The notes under the pieces were generated by a model, which was given only the letters and a program-made list of their open reading frames with translations, ran no database searches and had not been told where the DNA came from. Below, in pieces: positions 1 through 11,014 of a stretch of DNA of 64,000 bases. The stretch's first letter is position 1. Every line of letters begins with the position of its first letter. The DNA is from Undaria pinnatifida. Lineage: Eukaryota; Sar; Phaeophyceae; Laminariales; Alariaceae. The stretch is from contig JABAKD010000028.1 of the NCBI GenBank assembly GCA_012845835.1, forward strand, positions 9,241,632-9,305,631, read 5' to 3'. Position numbers and translations under genes: made by a program.

Positions 1-1080
1 ACCGTCGCGAGAGACGCGGGAAAAAGAAAGCAGCGAAGTCTCGGGGGGGTTAGGGGAGACGCGCGCTTTTTTTTGCACTCTTCCGTGTTTTGTTTTTCCT
101 GCCTTTGCATTGTTTTTGTTTTTGAGGCGGGTCGTCCAGCACGAGATGCACTGAGTATCGAGGTTTCAACCCGTTTGTAGATGCATCCATGCTTTTGGAG
201 ACAACCGAGTGGCATAGGCATTAGACTAGGAGAAGTGTCGAAGAGTCCCCCCCCTGATATTCCTGTTTCTGTTTTTGTTTTTATTTCTGGGTTTCCCTGG
301 ATTTCCTCTGCACTATCCATGGGAAAATAAAAAAAAACACATACGAAAATCCGAGCAGAAAAAAAACTATATGTATGCCTCCGACGTTTTCGCTCGTTGC
401 CAAAGGTTTTATTTTCCTTTTTTTCTCGTCCGAAATAATCTTCGCGATTAATGGCGAACCAGTGAAGCTTCCTCGTAGCAGATAGTTGCAAACACATACT
501 TTTGAGATTCGTTTTGCACAACGACGTGCTCACACTCCGGCCACGGCGCGTGGACTCGTAGCCGACTTTCGGTCATCTGTGGGATGTCGTACCGGGACCA
601 TGGAGATCTCGGAGGACCGTCAGTTTTCATTGGTAGCGCGGCAAGACCGGGTTGTGGGCATGTTGCGCTGGGGCGCCGCACAGCGACCAATGCACATACA
701 TGCCTGACGCAATCGTTTTTGTAAGCACGGCATACTTCCCACAGTAGCAGTGGTCGTACATAGTAGAAGTACGGAACTTGAACGGGATGATATGGCACTT
801 GCGCGTGATACTACGCGCAGCACGCGACCACAACATTAAAGCATCTATGTTATGGTATCCCGTTTCCCCCGCTTCTGCGTTATGTTTCACGTGGTATAGC
901 AGTTGTTCCTTTTTACCAGGTAGGGGGTATCGCCTGCCTGAGCGTACGGCTCCGCGCCCCCTTCGATCAGAAGGCATTGGACGGATAGCAAACAATCAAT
1001 ACAAGATATACAACATCCAAGCAACCCTCGTGCGAGTGATCTGAACAGGGTCAAGGGCACCTTTGCATAGCAGTAGTCGG
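1..1080. other. No gene recognised
   Basis: T-rich, low-complexity sequence in the first 450 bases, then mixed sequence with short overlapping ORFs on both strands and no recognisable protein. Positions 1012-1040 are an inverted copy of part of the direct repeat found at 2732 and 3321. Confidence 0.5.
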
Positions 1081-2237
1081 TACAGTCGTCCCCGCTTTAA
1101 AGACGCTCGGCTTAAGTCAACTCCCCGCTATAAAGACGACATTTTTTACAGAACCATGGTGGCCCGCAGATAGGACATACAGTAGGGGGGTGTCGTTTTT
1201 TCTCCAATTCCATTCCACGGCCCCCCCAAAATTCATCTCGCGAAGCTGCTCAGACAGCGGTCTGCTGCTTTCGACGCTGCTACCTGTGGGTATGGAGAGA
1301 TTCCTCCCGTCTACTGGCGGGTCGTCTGCCGCCGGCTTGAGGCCGTGTGGTGAACCAACGTGCACGACAAAGTCTATGCTTGTGTCATCGATTCATGAGT
1401 GCCCTTGCGGGCGACCCATGCACGCGTATTGCGGTCGCGAATCGCTATTCCTTCTTTCGATAACCGTTCATTCGTTTACACATGAAACTCAAGTCAAGCG
1501 TAGAGCGAAGGGGAGGGGTGAGGTGCAGTCCACCCTTCGTGATGCATGGAAGTCGTAGTTTGGGAATGCCGTTCTTTGGGCTAAGGTCGCTGGTGCGATC
1601 TGTGATTTTGCTTCGCTCGGCAAACATGTTTCATGCTCTGTGTGGATTCGGTTTTTAAAACTGCAGTGGAGTGAGCTCTCTTTGTTTCAGCGTTGTGTGT
1701 TTTTCGTGCTTCCATGGTGTTATTTTTCCCCTGTACTCGAGCTGTGTGGTTTCGGGCGCAGGTGGCTCTCTGGTTGGTACGTGACGTTGAAACGGCAGTA
1801 CGCATATTTTTCATGTGGTGACTACATCAAGCGTAGGCTTCAGAGGAGTGATTTTCAAGTGGGCCAACGAGAGACTAAATGTACTCGAATACAGGTTCCC
1901 TTGTTTGTAAATACGAACGCAAAGCACGCGCAGTCCACACACGCAAGTAGTCTATGTGCAGCGCCAAGGTTGTAGTTTCTCAGGTTGGCGCGGGTGGAGG
2001 TGATGTCCGCGAAAACTTAAATTCTACATACCTACAACGGCGTGGTGATTCTTTTTCGGCGTTTGCCTGTCATGCCAGTATTCCTGCTGAAATGGCGCGT
2101 CGTTTGACGTAGGTTACGTCTCCGTTGACCCCGGGGAAGGGGAGTTATTGTCCCCGGAAAGTTAAAGACGATTCCCCGGGTTAAAGACGCCCTGAAAAAA
2201 AAAACCCATGTGCGTCTTTAAAGCGGGGTCGACTGTA
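1081..2237. mobile_element. Tc1/mariner-like nonautonomous DNA transposon (MITE)
   Basis: The left end (1081) reads TA then CAGTCGTCCCCGCTTTAAAG. The right end (to 2237) is its reverse complement with one mismatch over 26 bases, and TA closes both ends as in Tc1/mariner target duplication. Subterminal copies of the same core lie just inside both ends (CCCCGCTATAAAGACG near 1124; TTAAAGACG near 2163 and 2181). The interior carries short ORFs on both strands, but I recognise no transposase, so the copy is probably moved by a partner in trans. The superfamily is inferred from the TA and CAGT ends only. Confidence 0.72.
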
Positions 2238-2731
2238 CCTACGTCCGTACTGCCCCATCTTACTACATTGGCGTCGACACATCTATAACTACTCCCCGAA
2301 ACGGTCTCTCCTCTCTTGGCCACAGCATGCTTGCGTTGTCCTCGCAGCTGGACCAATCTCGGTATCGTGTTCATCACGCCGAGGCGGCGTGGAGAACAGT
2401 GTGCAAGTCCCAAGCTCATCGACTGTTACGTGTAGCGAGGATGGTAACCTGGATCTTAAGAGCTCACGAGCGAGAAGATATTACGCGTTTTTTATTAGTT
2501 TTGGAGCGGCGGGCAACGCGAACTCGCATCGCGTCATCTTCTTCTCCAAGCCCAATAGCAAGTACATCGTCTCTTCTGCGCCTCGGAGGTCTCGGATCCC
2601 GGCGAATGACATCAGACCGGTCGTGGAGAGCATGGAGATATTGTTCTTCCGCTGACCGTGCTCTACCATGCCGAAGCCGGGGGTTAACACCAGCTTTGAA
2701 GCAAACGGCGCGTAACTGCGAGTGTGTTATT

Positions 2732-2831
2732 ATTGTGTTTTGGGGGAAAATGAACCTAGAGACCGACTACTGTTATGCAGGGGTGCCTCTGGCTCCGTAA
2801 TGATCACTCACACGAGGGTTGCTTGGGTGTT
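2732..2831 (+). repeat. Direct repeat, copy 1 (about 100 bp)
   Basis: About 100 bases closely matching 3321-3419, sharing for example CGACTACTG, CTCCGTAAT and GAGGGTTGCTTGG. An inverted partial copy lies at 1012-1040. No coding capacity. It could be terminal sequence of an unidentified element of about 690 bp spanning 2732-3419. Confidence 0.55.
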
Positions 2832-3320
2832 ACATCTTTGGTATTAGTTGCTTGCAGTCCGCCGGGTACCTTCTGACAGAAGGGGGGGCGGGGCCGTTCG
2901 TTCAGGCATGCGATGACGGCTGCCAGCTATGAAGGAGACAACTGCTATAAATCACATCATCACAACGAGGGAGAGGGGATACCATAACACTAGCCCACCC
3001 TGAAGGGCCGTACATGCAGTTTCATACAAAGATCAGGTGGAACTAAATCAACTCGGAGAATTCGGAGAATGGATCGAAGATGCGGCGCTTCACAGCCCAC
3101 CCCCACACCTCTAACTTGTAAGTAAGGCAGAAACCAATTAGAAGAGTGCAAATCAAAACAGGTACCAAACGCTCCACATACTAGAACGTGAAAGCCAAAA
3201 TAACGCGTACAATGGAAATCAGGTATCAAACTACCGAACATATTGGTACGTGATCATCACTGAAACGCGTAAAATGCGAAGCAGGTGTCAAAAACCTGCC
3301 GACGACGCTAGTGTAGCAGT

Positions 3321-3419
3321 ATTGTGTATTGGGGCAATGCACCTAGGGATCGACTACTGATATGCATAGGTACCTCTGACTCCGTAATAGTAACTCATAC
3401 GAGGGTTGCTTGGATGTAT
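3321..3419 (+). repeat. Direct repeat, copy 2 (about 100 bp)
   Basis: Second copy of the repeat at 2732-2831 in the same orientation. The 490 bases between the two copies contain no recognisable gene. Confidence 0.55.
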
Positions 3420-3848
3420 TGGAGTGTTTGCGAAAGTGTGTTTTTCAGAAATGTACTTGCCCCCAAAAAAACACCGAAGTTTGGATTTGAGGTAAATTCT
3501 TGAAAAAAAGGCAAAAAGTAATTTGGCGAAGGTAGGAATTTGACGAAGTGTACGTTGCCCATATCATTGGCTAATGAACACCGAACATCTTCCATGCCTC
3601 GCACGCAACACTTGCGCAGCTTGCTGTACATTGCACCACAACCGCGATGGGAGCACAGAGGCTCGAGAGGTGCAGCTGGAGTATGATGCGGACGAGCGGC
3701 GGTGGATTGTGCCAGCGGGTCGGCCAGGTACTATACGGTACGCCCTTGCCCGCTAGGCGTCAGGATGCGTCGTACCAGAATAGACTACTCGTGCTTGTTC
3801 TCGTGACAGCATGATGACAGCTCGTGTAATTCCACCACGCTGCGGTAG

Positions 3849-4041
3849 CAGCAGCAGCAGCAGCAGCGGCGGGAGCAACAGCAGCAGCAGCGGTGGCGGC
3901 GACGCGCCGCCACGGTCTATATGTCGGGGCGCCGGGCGTGCTCGGAGCAGAGCGCGCCGGCGCGGTAGCGCGCGTAGACCGAGCGCAGCAGCAGCAGCAG
4001 TAGCAGCAGCAGTAGCAGCAGTAGCAGCAGTAGCAGCAGCA
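3849..4041 (+). repeat. CAG/AGC triplet repeat tracts
   Basis: Interrupted AGC/CAG runs at about 3849-3900 and 3988-4041. They generate polyserine, polyalanine and polyleucine ORFs on both strands, which I treat as artefacts of the triplet repeat. Confidence 0.7.
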
Positions 4042-5790
4042 GCACCGACGAGGAGAATACTTGGTCCCAAAATCGAAGAATGCTTAAATTGAAGCTGTTG
4101 CTGCATTGGTGCTGGTGGTGCTGATGCTGTTTGGTTTCTTGTTGCTTACGCTGATGCCGCTGCTAGCTGCCGCTCGCTATGCTGCCGCTAGCTGTGCTGC
4201 TACTTGCGGTCGTGAGATAGCGGCTGCGGCAGTGCCGTTAATTGTGCATCGTTGCTGGGCTGCCGTTGCTTTCCGCACGCTGTCTTTTTTTTCTGTTTTT
4301 TTTTTGTTTGCCGCGTTGCTCCATATCCCCACATCCCTCCTCATTTTCGGAGGCGTCGCCTGCAGGATTTCGTTTACCTCTTGCGCAAACACACCTTAAT
4401 CTTGGTGGGAAGGGCCGTGGGAAGGCAGCTCACTTTTTTTAGCGGAAGTAGAGTTTTTTTTAGCAGAAGGACAGTATTTATTTGTTTTTTTAAATATAAG
4501 GTTTCCACGTGGAAAAAATCGCAGGTAAATTGTGCGTTAGCTTGGAATTTTTAACCGGAGTAGGTTACTCCGCGTTTTTTCGCCATGAAATTTTCCAGAA
4601 AGACTAAAAAAATGTTGAATAAGTTCAAGGGTTCGGATTGGTTTGACAAATTATACCTCACGAAACAACTTAAGTTGAGAGTGTACAGTGCGAGTAGCTC
4701 ACTGGCTGTGACATGGGAGATGATCTGCTTTTTGGCCAGCAAGAGCAGCAGCAGACAACAGCAGCAGCAGGCAGCGGACAGCACACACGACTAGGGCAGT
4801 CATCACACCCTTAAATGAAACTTAGCAGAGTATGGTGCCTGGTGCTCGTCACACTTCGCCGCCGCAGCAAGCGGGTAGGGTTCGTCTTGTCCTGTATATG
4901 GTTTTCGAGCGAACTCCGTTGTTTTGAAAATGCTGAGTCAAGCTCCTGGGATCTGCTGTGCTTCGCGGGGGAAAATCGAGTTTCTTCCTCAGAGATCACC
5001 CCACGCCGTTGACGACTGCGGTAGCTACCGGGCCTGCCACGATTGAATACAAGCAGCCTCGTATGTATACCGTTCATGTTGCCGCCCCAACCCCCCTGAT
5101 GAGGGGTGTGGTGCCGTGCGTGTGGAGTCTTGGAGGGTTCTCAAAACATGAACAAATTTTGGTGGCATTGGGTGGAATACGAGTACAAGAATTCGCTTTG
5201 GATGTAGGCCAGCTCGCGCCAATCGAGATTACGAAAGCAATTGCGCCCCACACGGCCAAAACCTAGCAGCGTCGGTCTTGCACTACTAATGCCGCTGCCG
5301 CCCCAAGCGGGTAGGGATAGTCTTGCTCTGTGTGTAGTACCGTGAACAGCTCGGTGCTTTGGAATCCACAGCAGTTTGGTACGAGTCTCTCGCCTCTCGC
5401 CTGCGACGAGCTTGCTACCTGGCTACCTGGCATCTGGTGCGAACAGTTCCTGTTATTTTTCGAACAGCCCGCAAGAGCTGGATGGAAAAACACCGGAAAA
5501 ACACACAGAAGATACCAGATTTTTATTTTTATTGTTCCTGTTAAAGTCTACGTGGGAACCCTATACTATCACAACAAAAGGCTCATTTTTTTCAAGAGGC
5601 CCACTTTTGTTTATTTTCGCCTTCGGCGAAAAAGCCCCGCACTTTGTGGCCAAAAAAGGTGCGGGGGGAGAAAACGGATGTACGGCAAGCCGCACATAAG
5701 TGTACTTCTTTTGGTGGTGCACTAAGCCGATTTCTCAGAAGAACGGTGCAACTGCGCAACATATCACCACCTAATTATAACCAACCCTGG
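4042..5790. other. No gene recognised
   Basis: Many short overlapping ORFs on both strands with no recognisable domain. Contains homopolymer T stretches and a short AGC run near 4741-4780. Two loosely similar segments sharing AAGCGGGTAGGG occur near 4870 and 5307. Confidence 0.4.
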
Positions 5791-6180
5791 TGCTATAGAC
5801 TAAGGCTTAGTTTGGGTAAGCTATTGATATACCTTTTGCAAGTGGTCAAACACACGGACTACTAATACCCCACCAATTCCCTAAAAAATGGCGTCGTCGG
5901 CAGGACCATGGGTTTTCGGGTCGTGAGTTCGAATCCCACCATCCACAACAATATACTTTCACGACTTTCCCCATGTCGAACTTGAAAAATGTTCTCTCCG
6001 GTTTACCCAGGAAATGAAACCGCTTGGGTATTGACACGTCCGCCCATATATCCGGCCAACCTGCTATCCCGCCGTTTCAGGGGGGGGAAGTGTTACAAGG
6101 CTTAGTTTGGGTAATCTACTGGTTAACCTTTTGCAAATATTAATAGTCAAACGGACTAGTACCCCACTAATTCCTTAACA
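5791..6180 (+). mobile_element. TRIM-like miniature LTR element, copy I
   Basis: The terminal direct repeats are 5791-5886 and 6091-6180. The 3' repeat starts TGTTACAAGG, ends CCTTAACA and is preceded by the purine run AGGGGGGGGAAG, a good polypurine tract. The 5' repeat is followed by two bases and TGGCGTCGTCGGCAG, which fits a primer binding site. The repeat starts with an A-box-like segment (AAGGCTTAGTTTGGG). A tRNA T-arm-like hairpin with loop TTCGAAT follows at 5923-5939. There is no ORF. No flanking target duplication is visible, so the 5' end may be altered. This copy defines the family together with 6446, 7786 and 62192. Confidence 0.7.
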
Positions 6181-6445
6181 ACAGCATAACACAAATCGCC
6201 TAAACAAACGACGTTTTGGCCGTCTATTCAAATAACGCCAGGAGTCTTTAAGGTTTATAAATGAATCTTGGCGTTCATTATTGTTGGACAAGCATCGCAG
6301 ACGGCACTTACTTACTTATAATATCCGATGATTTGTTTTTATTATATTGGGAAGATCTTGGCGTACTCGAATCATAATTAATACTCGTACATATTATAGA
6401 GTGAATTGCCGACCTGTATCCCGAACTTGTATGATACCTGGTATG

Positions 6446-6590
6446 TGTTATAAGGCTTGGTTTGGGTAAGCTATTGGTTAACCTTTGGCAAGTGGTCAAT
6501 CGGACTAATACCCCACTAATACCTTACCAAATGGCGTCGTCGACAGACCATGGGCTTTTTGGGTCGTGGGTTCAAATCCCACAGCTTTTA
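6446..6590 (+). mobile_element. TRIM-like element, copy II (5' part only)
   Basis: The 84-bp terminal repeat 6446-6529 (TGTTATAAGG to CCTTACCA) is followed by AA and TGGCGTCGTCGACAG. The T-arm-like hairpin with loop TTCAAAT follows at 6566-6582. The sequence then breaks off and runs into the inverted copy III, so the internal region and 3' repeat are missing. Confidence 0.65.
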
Positions 6591-6599
6591 ATAGTGCAA

Positions 6600-7786
6600 G
6601 TGGGGTATTAGTTTTAAGATACGGCCTCGAAAGGCCTGTAATTATCCAAATTTAAGATCGGCTGGATGGGTTTCGTATGATAAGGTTGGCGTTTTATATT
6701 CAGGAAAGTTAGGAAGTAGATCGGAGGCACGTGCCTCCGATCTCAGAAGCTATCCCGGGTTCTGGTGGAAACGAATAAAGCTACATCTCTACGAAGGAAC
6801 GAAAGTGAGTACTCTCCGAGGACCTGCTCAATTGGCAGACCTGCAGGGGGCACTCTGTGTCCCCCACCTTTAGTTTAACATGTGGCGTCGACGGCAGGGA
6901 ACGTCGCTGAAAGCACGCGTTCTCGCCGTCGAAAAGGGAAGAAAATTACCTTGCTGGAGGAAACCACGCTTGAAGCGCTAGTTTCCGCCGCCGGTACTAC
7001 GCCGTGAGAATCGTCCGCAGACGGCGTAGGAGCCCGTGGGCTCTTGACAGAGGCAATCTGTGCTGCGTTACTGGAGAGGCTAGCAACAGAACACGAGCAT
7101 TTTCTGAAACCGAAATAGGTACCCCCCGACAGTGTTGTCGACTTTCTGTCCTGCCGTCGACGCCACATTTTAAGTTAAAGGTGGAGGACACAGAGTGCCC
7201 CCTGCAGGTCAGCCAATTGAGCAGGTCCTCGGAGAGTACTCACTTTCGTTCCTTCGTAGAGATGAGCCTTTATTCGTTTCCACCAGAGCCCGGGATAGCT
7301 TCTGAGATCGGAGGCACGTGCCTCCGATCTACTTCCTAACTCTCCCGAATATAAACCGCCAACCTTATCATACGAAACCCATCCAAATGGTATCAAACTC
7401 GGATACTTACAGGCCTTTTGAGGCCGTATCTTAACACTTTGGCCACTTGCAAAAGGTTAACCAATGGCACCAAACTAAGCCTTATAACACTCTTTCCCCC
7501 TGAAACGGCGGGATAGCAGGTAGGTCGGCCGGATATACGGGTGGACCTGTCAATTATCCAAGCGTTTTCATTTCCTGGATTACCGAGGAGAGTATTTTTC
7601 AAGTTCGACATGGGAAAAAGCCTGAAAAAGTTTTGTTATGCTGGATGTGGGATTTGAACCCACGACCCAAAAAACCCATGGTCTTGCCGACGACGCCACT
7701 TGTTAAGGAATTAGCGGTGTATTAGTCCCTTTGACCACTTGCAAAAAAGGTTAACCGATAGCTTACCCAAACGAAGCCTTATAACA
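6600..7786 (-). mobile_element. TRIM-like element, copy III, interrupted by a foldback element
   Basis: On the minus strand the 5' repeat is 7701-7786, followed by the primer-site-like sequence and the T-arm hairpin (about 7645-7665). The internal region runs down to a polypurine tract (CCCCC on plus, near 7496). The 3' repeat, 7489 and lower, is split by the inverted-repeat element at 6614-7434. Its outer piece, sharing GTGGGGTATTAG, is found at 6600-6612 on the other side of the insertion. The nesting shows that the TRIM was present before the foldback element. Confidence 0.62.
6614..7434. mobile_element. Foldback element with 285-bp terminal inverted repeats
   Basis: The left arm (6614-6898) and right arm (7150-7434) are near-perfect inverted repeats. 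The outer ends are TTAAGATACGGCC and GGCCGTATCTTAA; the inner ends are ATGTGGCGTCGACGGCAGG and its complement. The central 251 bases have no recognisable transposase. Each arm contains the palindrome GGAGGCACGTGCCTCC. Inserted in the 3' terminal repeat of TRIM copy III. The target duplication is not clear. Superfamily unknown; long arms recall foldback or Mutator-like elements. Confidence 0.75.
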
Positions 7787-7920
7787 TATGTATATACATA
7801 CGTAGTATATATTTAGGCCGAACGGGTCGCGCATTTTAATTAAATATATATATTACCTACATACTGATAAATACAAAATACCAGGTACTCGTACAGCATA
7901 TATAACATAAATTATATATA

Positions 7921-8606
7921 AACACTTCCACGCCCAGGATATCGCCTCGTTATCTTTTTAGAGCCGTCCATGCCGCTGCTGCAATTCCCACCCACCCCCG
8001 CCCCCAACGCCCCCTCCTTCCCCACCACCCGCACCATCGCCTAGACCTAGCACCACGCGTGTAATAGCAAACCCCTACATCTATGCGACCTAAAGCCCTC
8101 CCCCCCCGCCCCCCGCCTCCCCCGCCACATCCCCCCCCCCTACCCCACAACAAGAAGGATTAACAGTTTCCACGCACAAATTGACCTGCCCCCCCCCCCC
8201 CCCCCTTCCCCCCCCCCCCCCCCTCCCCCCCCCCCCCTCCCTCCCGCCCCCCCCTTTTGATCAAAATCAGGCCCCCACGTCCTTAAAAAGTCCGCCTTCC
8301 CCTCACCGGATATTCGACTTACAGGATTCACTTGATAAACTGATGCATTTCCTTCCACAGCTGTCAGATTTTGTCCCCCTCAGATACGGGTTTTATAGTT
8401 TCCGCGCACAGACTGCCTAACATCACCCTGTTGACTCTGATAGCTACACTGTAGTTGCAAGGGGAGTCGCCGACCTATATTCTTAATTAATGAGGGCACA
8501 CAACCCGTAATACGCGCGATCGGAGTATCACACACAGCTTGCAAAGATGAGTTTCGACAAAATATTCGATCTCACAGCTGGAGTGTATTTTAATTTCTAC
8601 AATATA
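7921..8606 (+). mobile_element. R1 retroposon, copy 1
   Basis: This copy belongs to a dispersed family whose members share the 3' end (GATCTCACAGCTGGAGTGTA followed by an AT-rich tail ending AATATA) and start at different points. It is highly similar to 11015-11748 along its length and contains a C-rich block at about 8190-8260. The spurious glycine- and proline-rich ORFs here come from that block. No protein is recognised. The shared 3' end with variable 5' starts points to target-primed reverse transcription. Confidence 0.72.
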
Positions 8607-9807
8607 GTCTATATATACGAAAGGGATTATTCCGTTTCCATCTATTCCTAGTGACCATATTTGAAAACTAGTTTTGGAAAATAAAAGTTTCACTTGTTTC
8701 AATTAAATAAAGCACACTCAATCATAGACTCGAAACTCAATCTCACCAAAACACTGTTGACCATGTTTCAAAAGCACGCGTTAGGGTTAGGGTCAGGGTT
8801 TTCGCTGTTCAAAGCGGCGTTACTGTAGAACGCACGTATATAGTCAAAGCACTGGCACCCTGGCATCCCCCTCAGACAGTACATTACATATAGTAGTACT
8901 GCCAATACAGTAATACTGGCATTACATACTGGACCAGGGCCCAGTCCTACGCGTACTAATTGGCACTTTGACGCCCGCCTTCTCAGCGGTATACGTTCAC
9001 GGTACTCAGTTATCAGGCGGCGTGGTGATGTGGGAGGGTGTTCCCTCATTTAATCTTGCAGCAAACGACGCCTCTCTACCTGGACAACACACGAAACAAA
9101 AACAGTTGGTGCTTCTCCCTCTCCCTAGCTCGCGATCGCTTGGGCCTAGTGGTACGGCGTAGTCTGACCTCCGAATCTTGCCCAACCGCGTGGGCTTCTC
9201 GCCCCTTTCCCCTCTCCTTCCTTGTTCTCTTCCACACAACAATTATCACTGTCCTCAGTTTGTGAAGCCTACCCGTCCCTGTGCCGTGGAGCGCCGCGCA
9301 TCATCATCGGTATGGTGTCTCTCGCTCTGATGTGCAGGCAGGGCGTGTTCAAGCAGGTGATCCCGCTTGTTGTGCATGCCCTCTGGCCAACACGCTATCA
9401 TAGTCCGCATGCTCTGGTGAAGCAAGTCCTCTTGCTGTTCGTGTGAGCCCCCTGGCTCATTCTCTCTTTCTTGGTTTGGGGTTTCCCTCTGGAAGCCCGA
9501 GCATGCCCTCTTGCTCTGTGGTACGTATACCCTTGCTACCACCGTAATCGGTTGGAGTGGAGAAAATTTTCCCTCTCGTTCACCAGGCAGCAGCTTCATC
9601 TACCCTGCCCGCCTTACATTCTCCGTTTGCCCGAGCAGGCTCTCCCTCTCGTTAGTACCCTCTGGTAATTCCTTTGGTTTTGAGAAGCATTCTGCTTTCT
9701 CTCACCGGACAACTGCGTCATCTGCCTTACCCGCACGTTATCTTGCGCCCTGCCGAGCAGGCTCTCTTGCTCGTTAGTACCTTCTGGCACATTGCCTTCC
9801 TCTCTTT
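8607..9807. other. No gene recognised; degenerate repeats at the right side
   Basis: No convincing protein. A motif containing GAGCAGGCTCTC and CGTTAGTACC recurs at about 9632 and 9757, with weaker copies upstream from about 9350, suggesting a decayed tandem repeat of about 125 bp. A telomere-like run is listed separately. Confidence 0.4.
8780..8803 (+). repeat. Short interstitial telomere-like run
   Basis: GTTAGGGTTAGGGTCAGGGT: about three TTAGGG-type units with one substitution. It is too short to be a telomere and could be chance or a healed break. Confidence 0.35.
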
Positions 9808-10057
9808 GACGCGTGCTACGATAGAGGTAGCACTTTTCGTGTAAATGTTTTGTGATTGACTTAAGACACTCCTTAACCCACAATCGTCGGAAGCAGGCCA
9901 TACGTTTTGCATGGTTCTCGTCGTGTATCTAGGCCATGGGATTTTTCATCCGATAGCAGTCTTATTGTTCTCTATATAAGTCTTTGGGAGAGGTTTTAAG
10001 CTCCCAAGTTGAGGAACCTCAGAAAAGAAATGGTGCACCTCTATCGTAGCGCGCGTC
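9808..10057. mobile_element. Short MITE, copy A (250 bp)
   Basis: The ends are inverted repeats: GACGCGTGCTACGATAGAGG at left, and CCTCTATCGTAGCGCGCGTC at right with a single difference. Internal sequence near 9985-10015 matches, in opposite orientation, the internal part of the element at 32633-32911, so the two are members of one family. No ORF. The flanking 8-mers match only partly (CTCT), so no target duplication is claimed. Confidence 0.7.
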
Positions 10058-10213
10058 CTCTATGCATTGTCCCGTGCTATTGCGCGCGTGAGTTATCGCT
10101 TTCCGCTCGCGCAATTCTGATCTCTGCTCGCGCCATGCAGTAGGGGCTCAATGGTTGTATTGGTTTCGCCTCTTCTCTGCTTTCAGCACCCGGAATCACC
10201 CTGTTGCAATAAA

Positions 10214-10420
10214 AATGCTGCTGCTGCTGCTGCTGACGCAGCTGCTCCTCCTGCTCGAACCACTGCTGTTGCTGCCGCTGCAACTACTGTTGTTGCAGCT
10301 GTTGATTCTGTTGCGCCTGCTTGACCAACTGGTGCTCCTCTTGATCGAGCCACTGCTGCCGCTGCTGTTGCTGCCGCCGCAGATGCTGTTGGTCGAGCCA
10401 CTGCTGCCGCTGCCTATTCT
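10214..10420 (+). repeat. CTG-rich triplet repeat region
   Basis: Interrupted CTG/TGC and related triplets over about 200 bases give overlapping polyleucine, polyserine and polyglutamine ORFs on both strands. A Q-rich protein on the minus strand (10284-10622) cannot be excluded, but nothing besides the repeat supports it. Confidence 0.6.
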
Positions 10421-11014
10421 GCCGGTCAACGACACCCCCTTGTTGCGTTGGTAGCGATGCCAACGCCGTGCTCGTGAGGACATAGCTGTAATCAATATAG
10501 TGGTAATCGGGCGGCAGTTTTCCAGCGTCGAAATAGGTATGAAGCAGTGGGTTCGGAGCCTCCCTGAGTTGCAACACCGCCCTGCATTGGGCTAGGGCAT
10601 GGCCATAGACCTGACACCTCATACATCAAATCACGCGCGTATCGCGTGGGACCGTCTTGCTTCCACCCGTAGCCGAACCAAACATTTTTCGTTGCAAGTC
10701 CCCACCAGCAGGTGCTACTGCTAAGTACTTGGACTACCCGCTAGCGTGTCGAGATGCGTCCGCTGGTAGGTGCTCTAGTTGGGATGGGTTCACGGGTGGG
10801 TTACCATTGTGGCAGCACGAGAGGGGTTCATGTAGACACGGAGTAGAATGTAGAAAAACACAGGTAAACAGTCTAGACTAGTCTATATACTAAGATATGA
10901 AGATGAATTAGTGGGGACCTCCCGAGATCCATATAAACCTCTTGAAAACCCTCCCCCCCCCCCCCCCCCCCGCCTTTTTTTTTTCCCTCCCTTCCTCTTG
11001 CTTAAACGCGCCAC
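10421..11014. other. No gene recognised
   Basis: No convincing ORF. A C homopolymer followed by a T run occurs at about 10951-10984. Confidence 0.45.

Noticed and set aside
448..1044. Several overlapping ORFs of 60-120 residues
   Set aside because: They overlap in all frames, contain no known motif and show no consistent coding bias.
5807..5945. True tRNA gene with a long intron
   Set aside because: A- and B-box-like segments are present, but no acceptor stem pairs, and the sequence recurs four times inside an LTR-type element, so it is treated as part of the TRIM.
8780..8803. Telomere or chromosome end
   Set aside because: Only about three units, with unique sequence and transposons on both sides.
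9350..9790. CRISPR-like repeat-spacer pattern
   Set aside because: Repeats are degenerate, unevenly spaced and the genome is eukaryotic; more likely an old tandem repeat.
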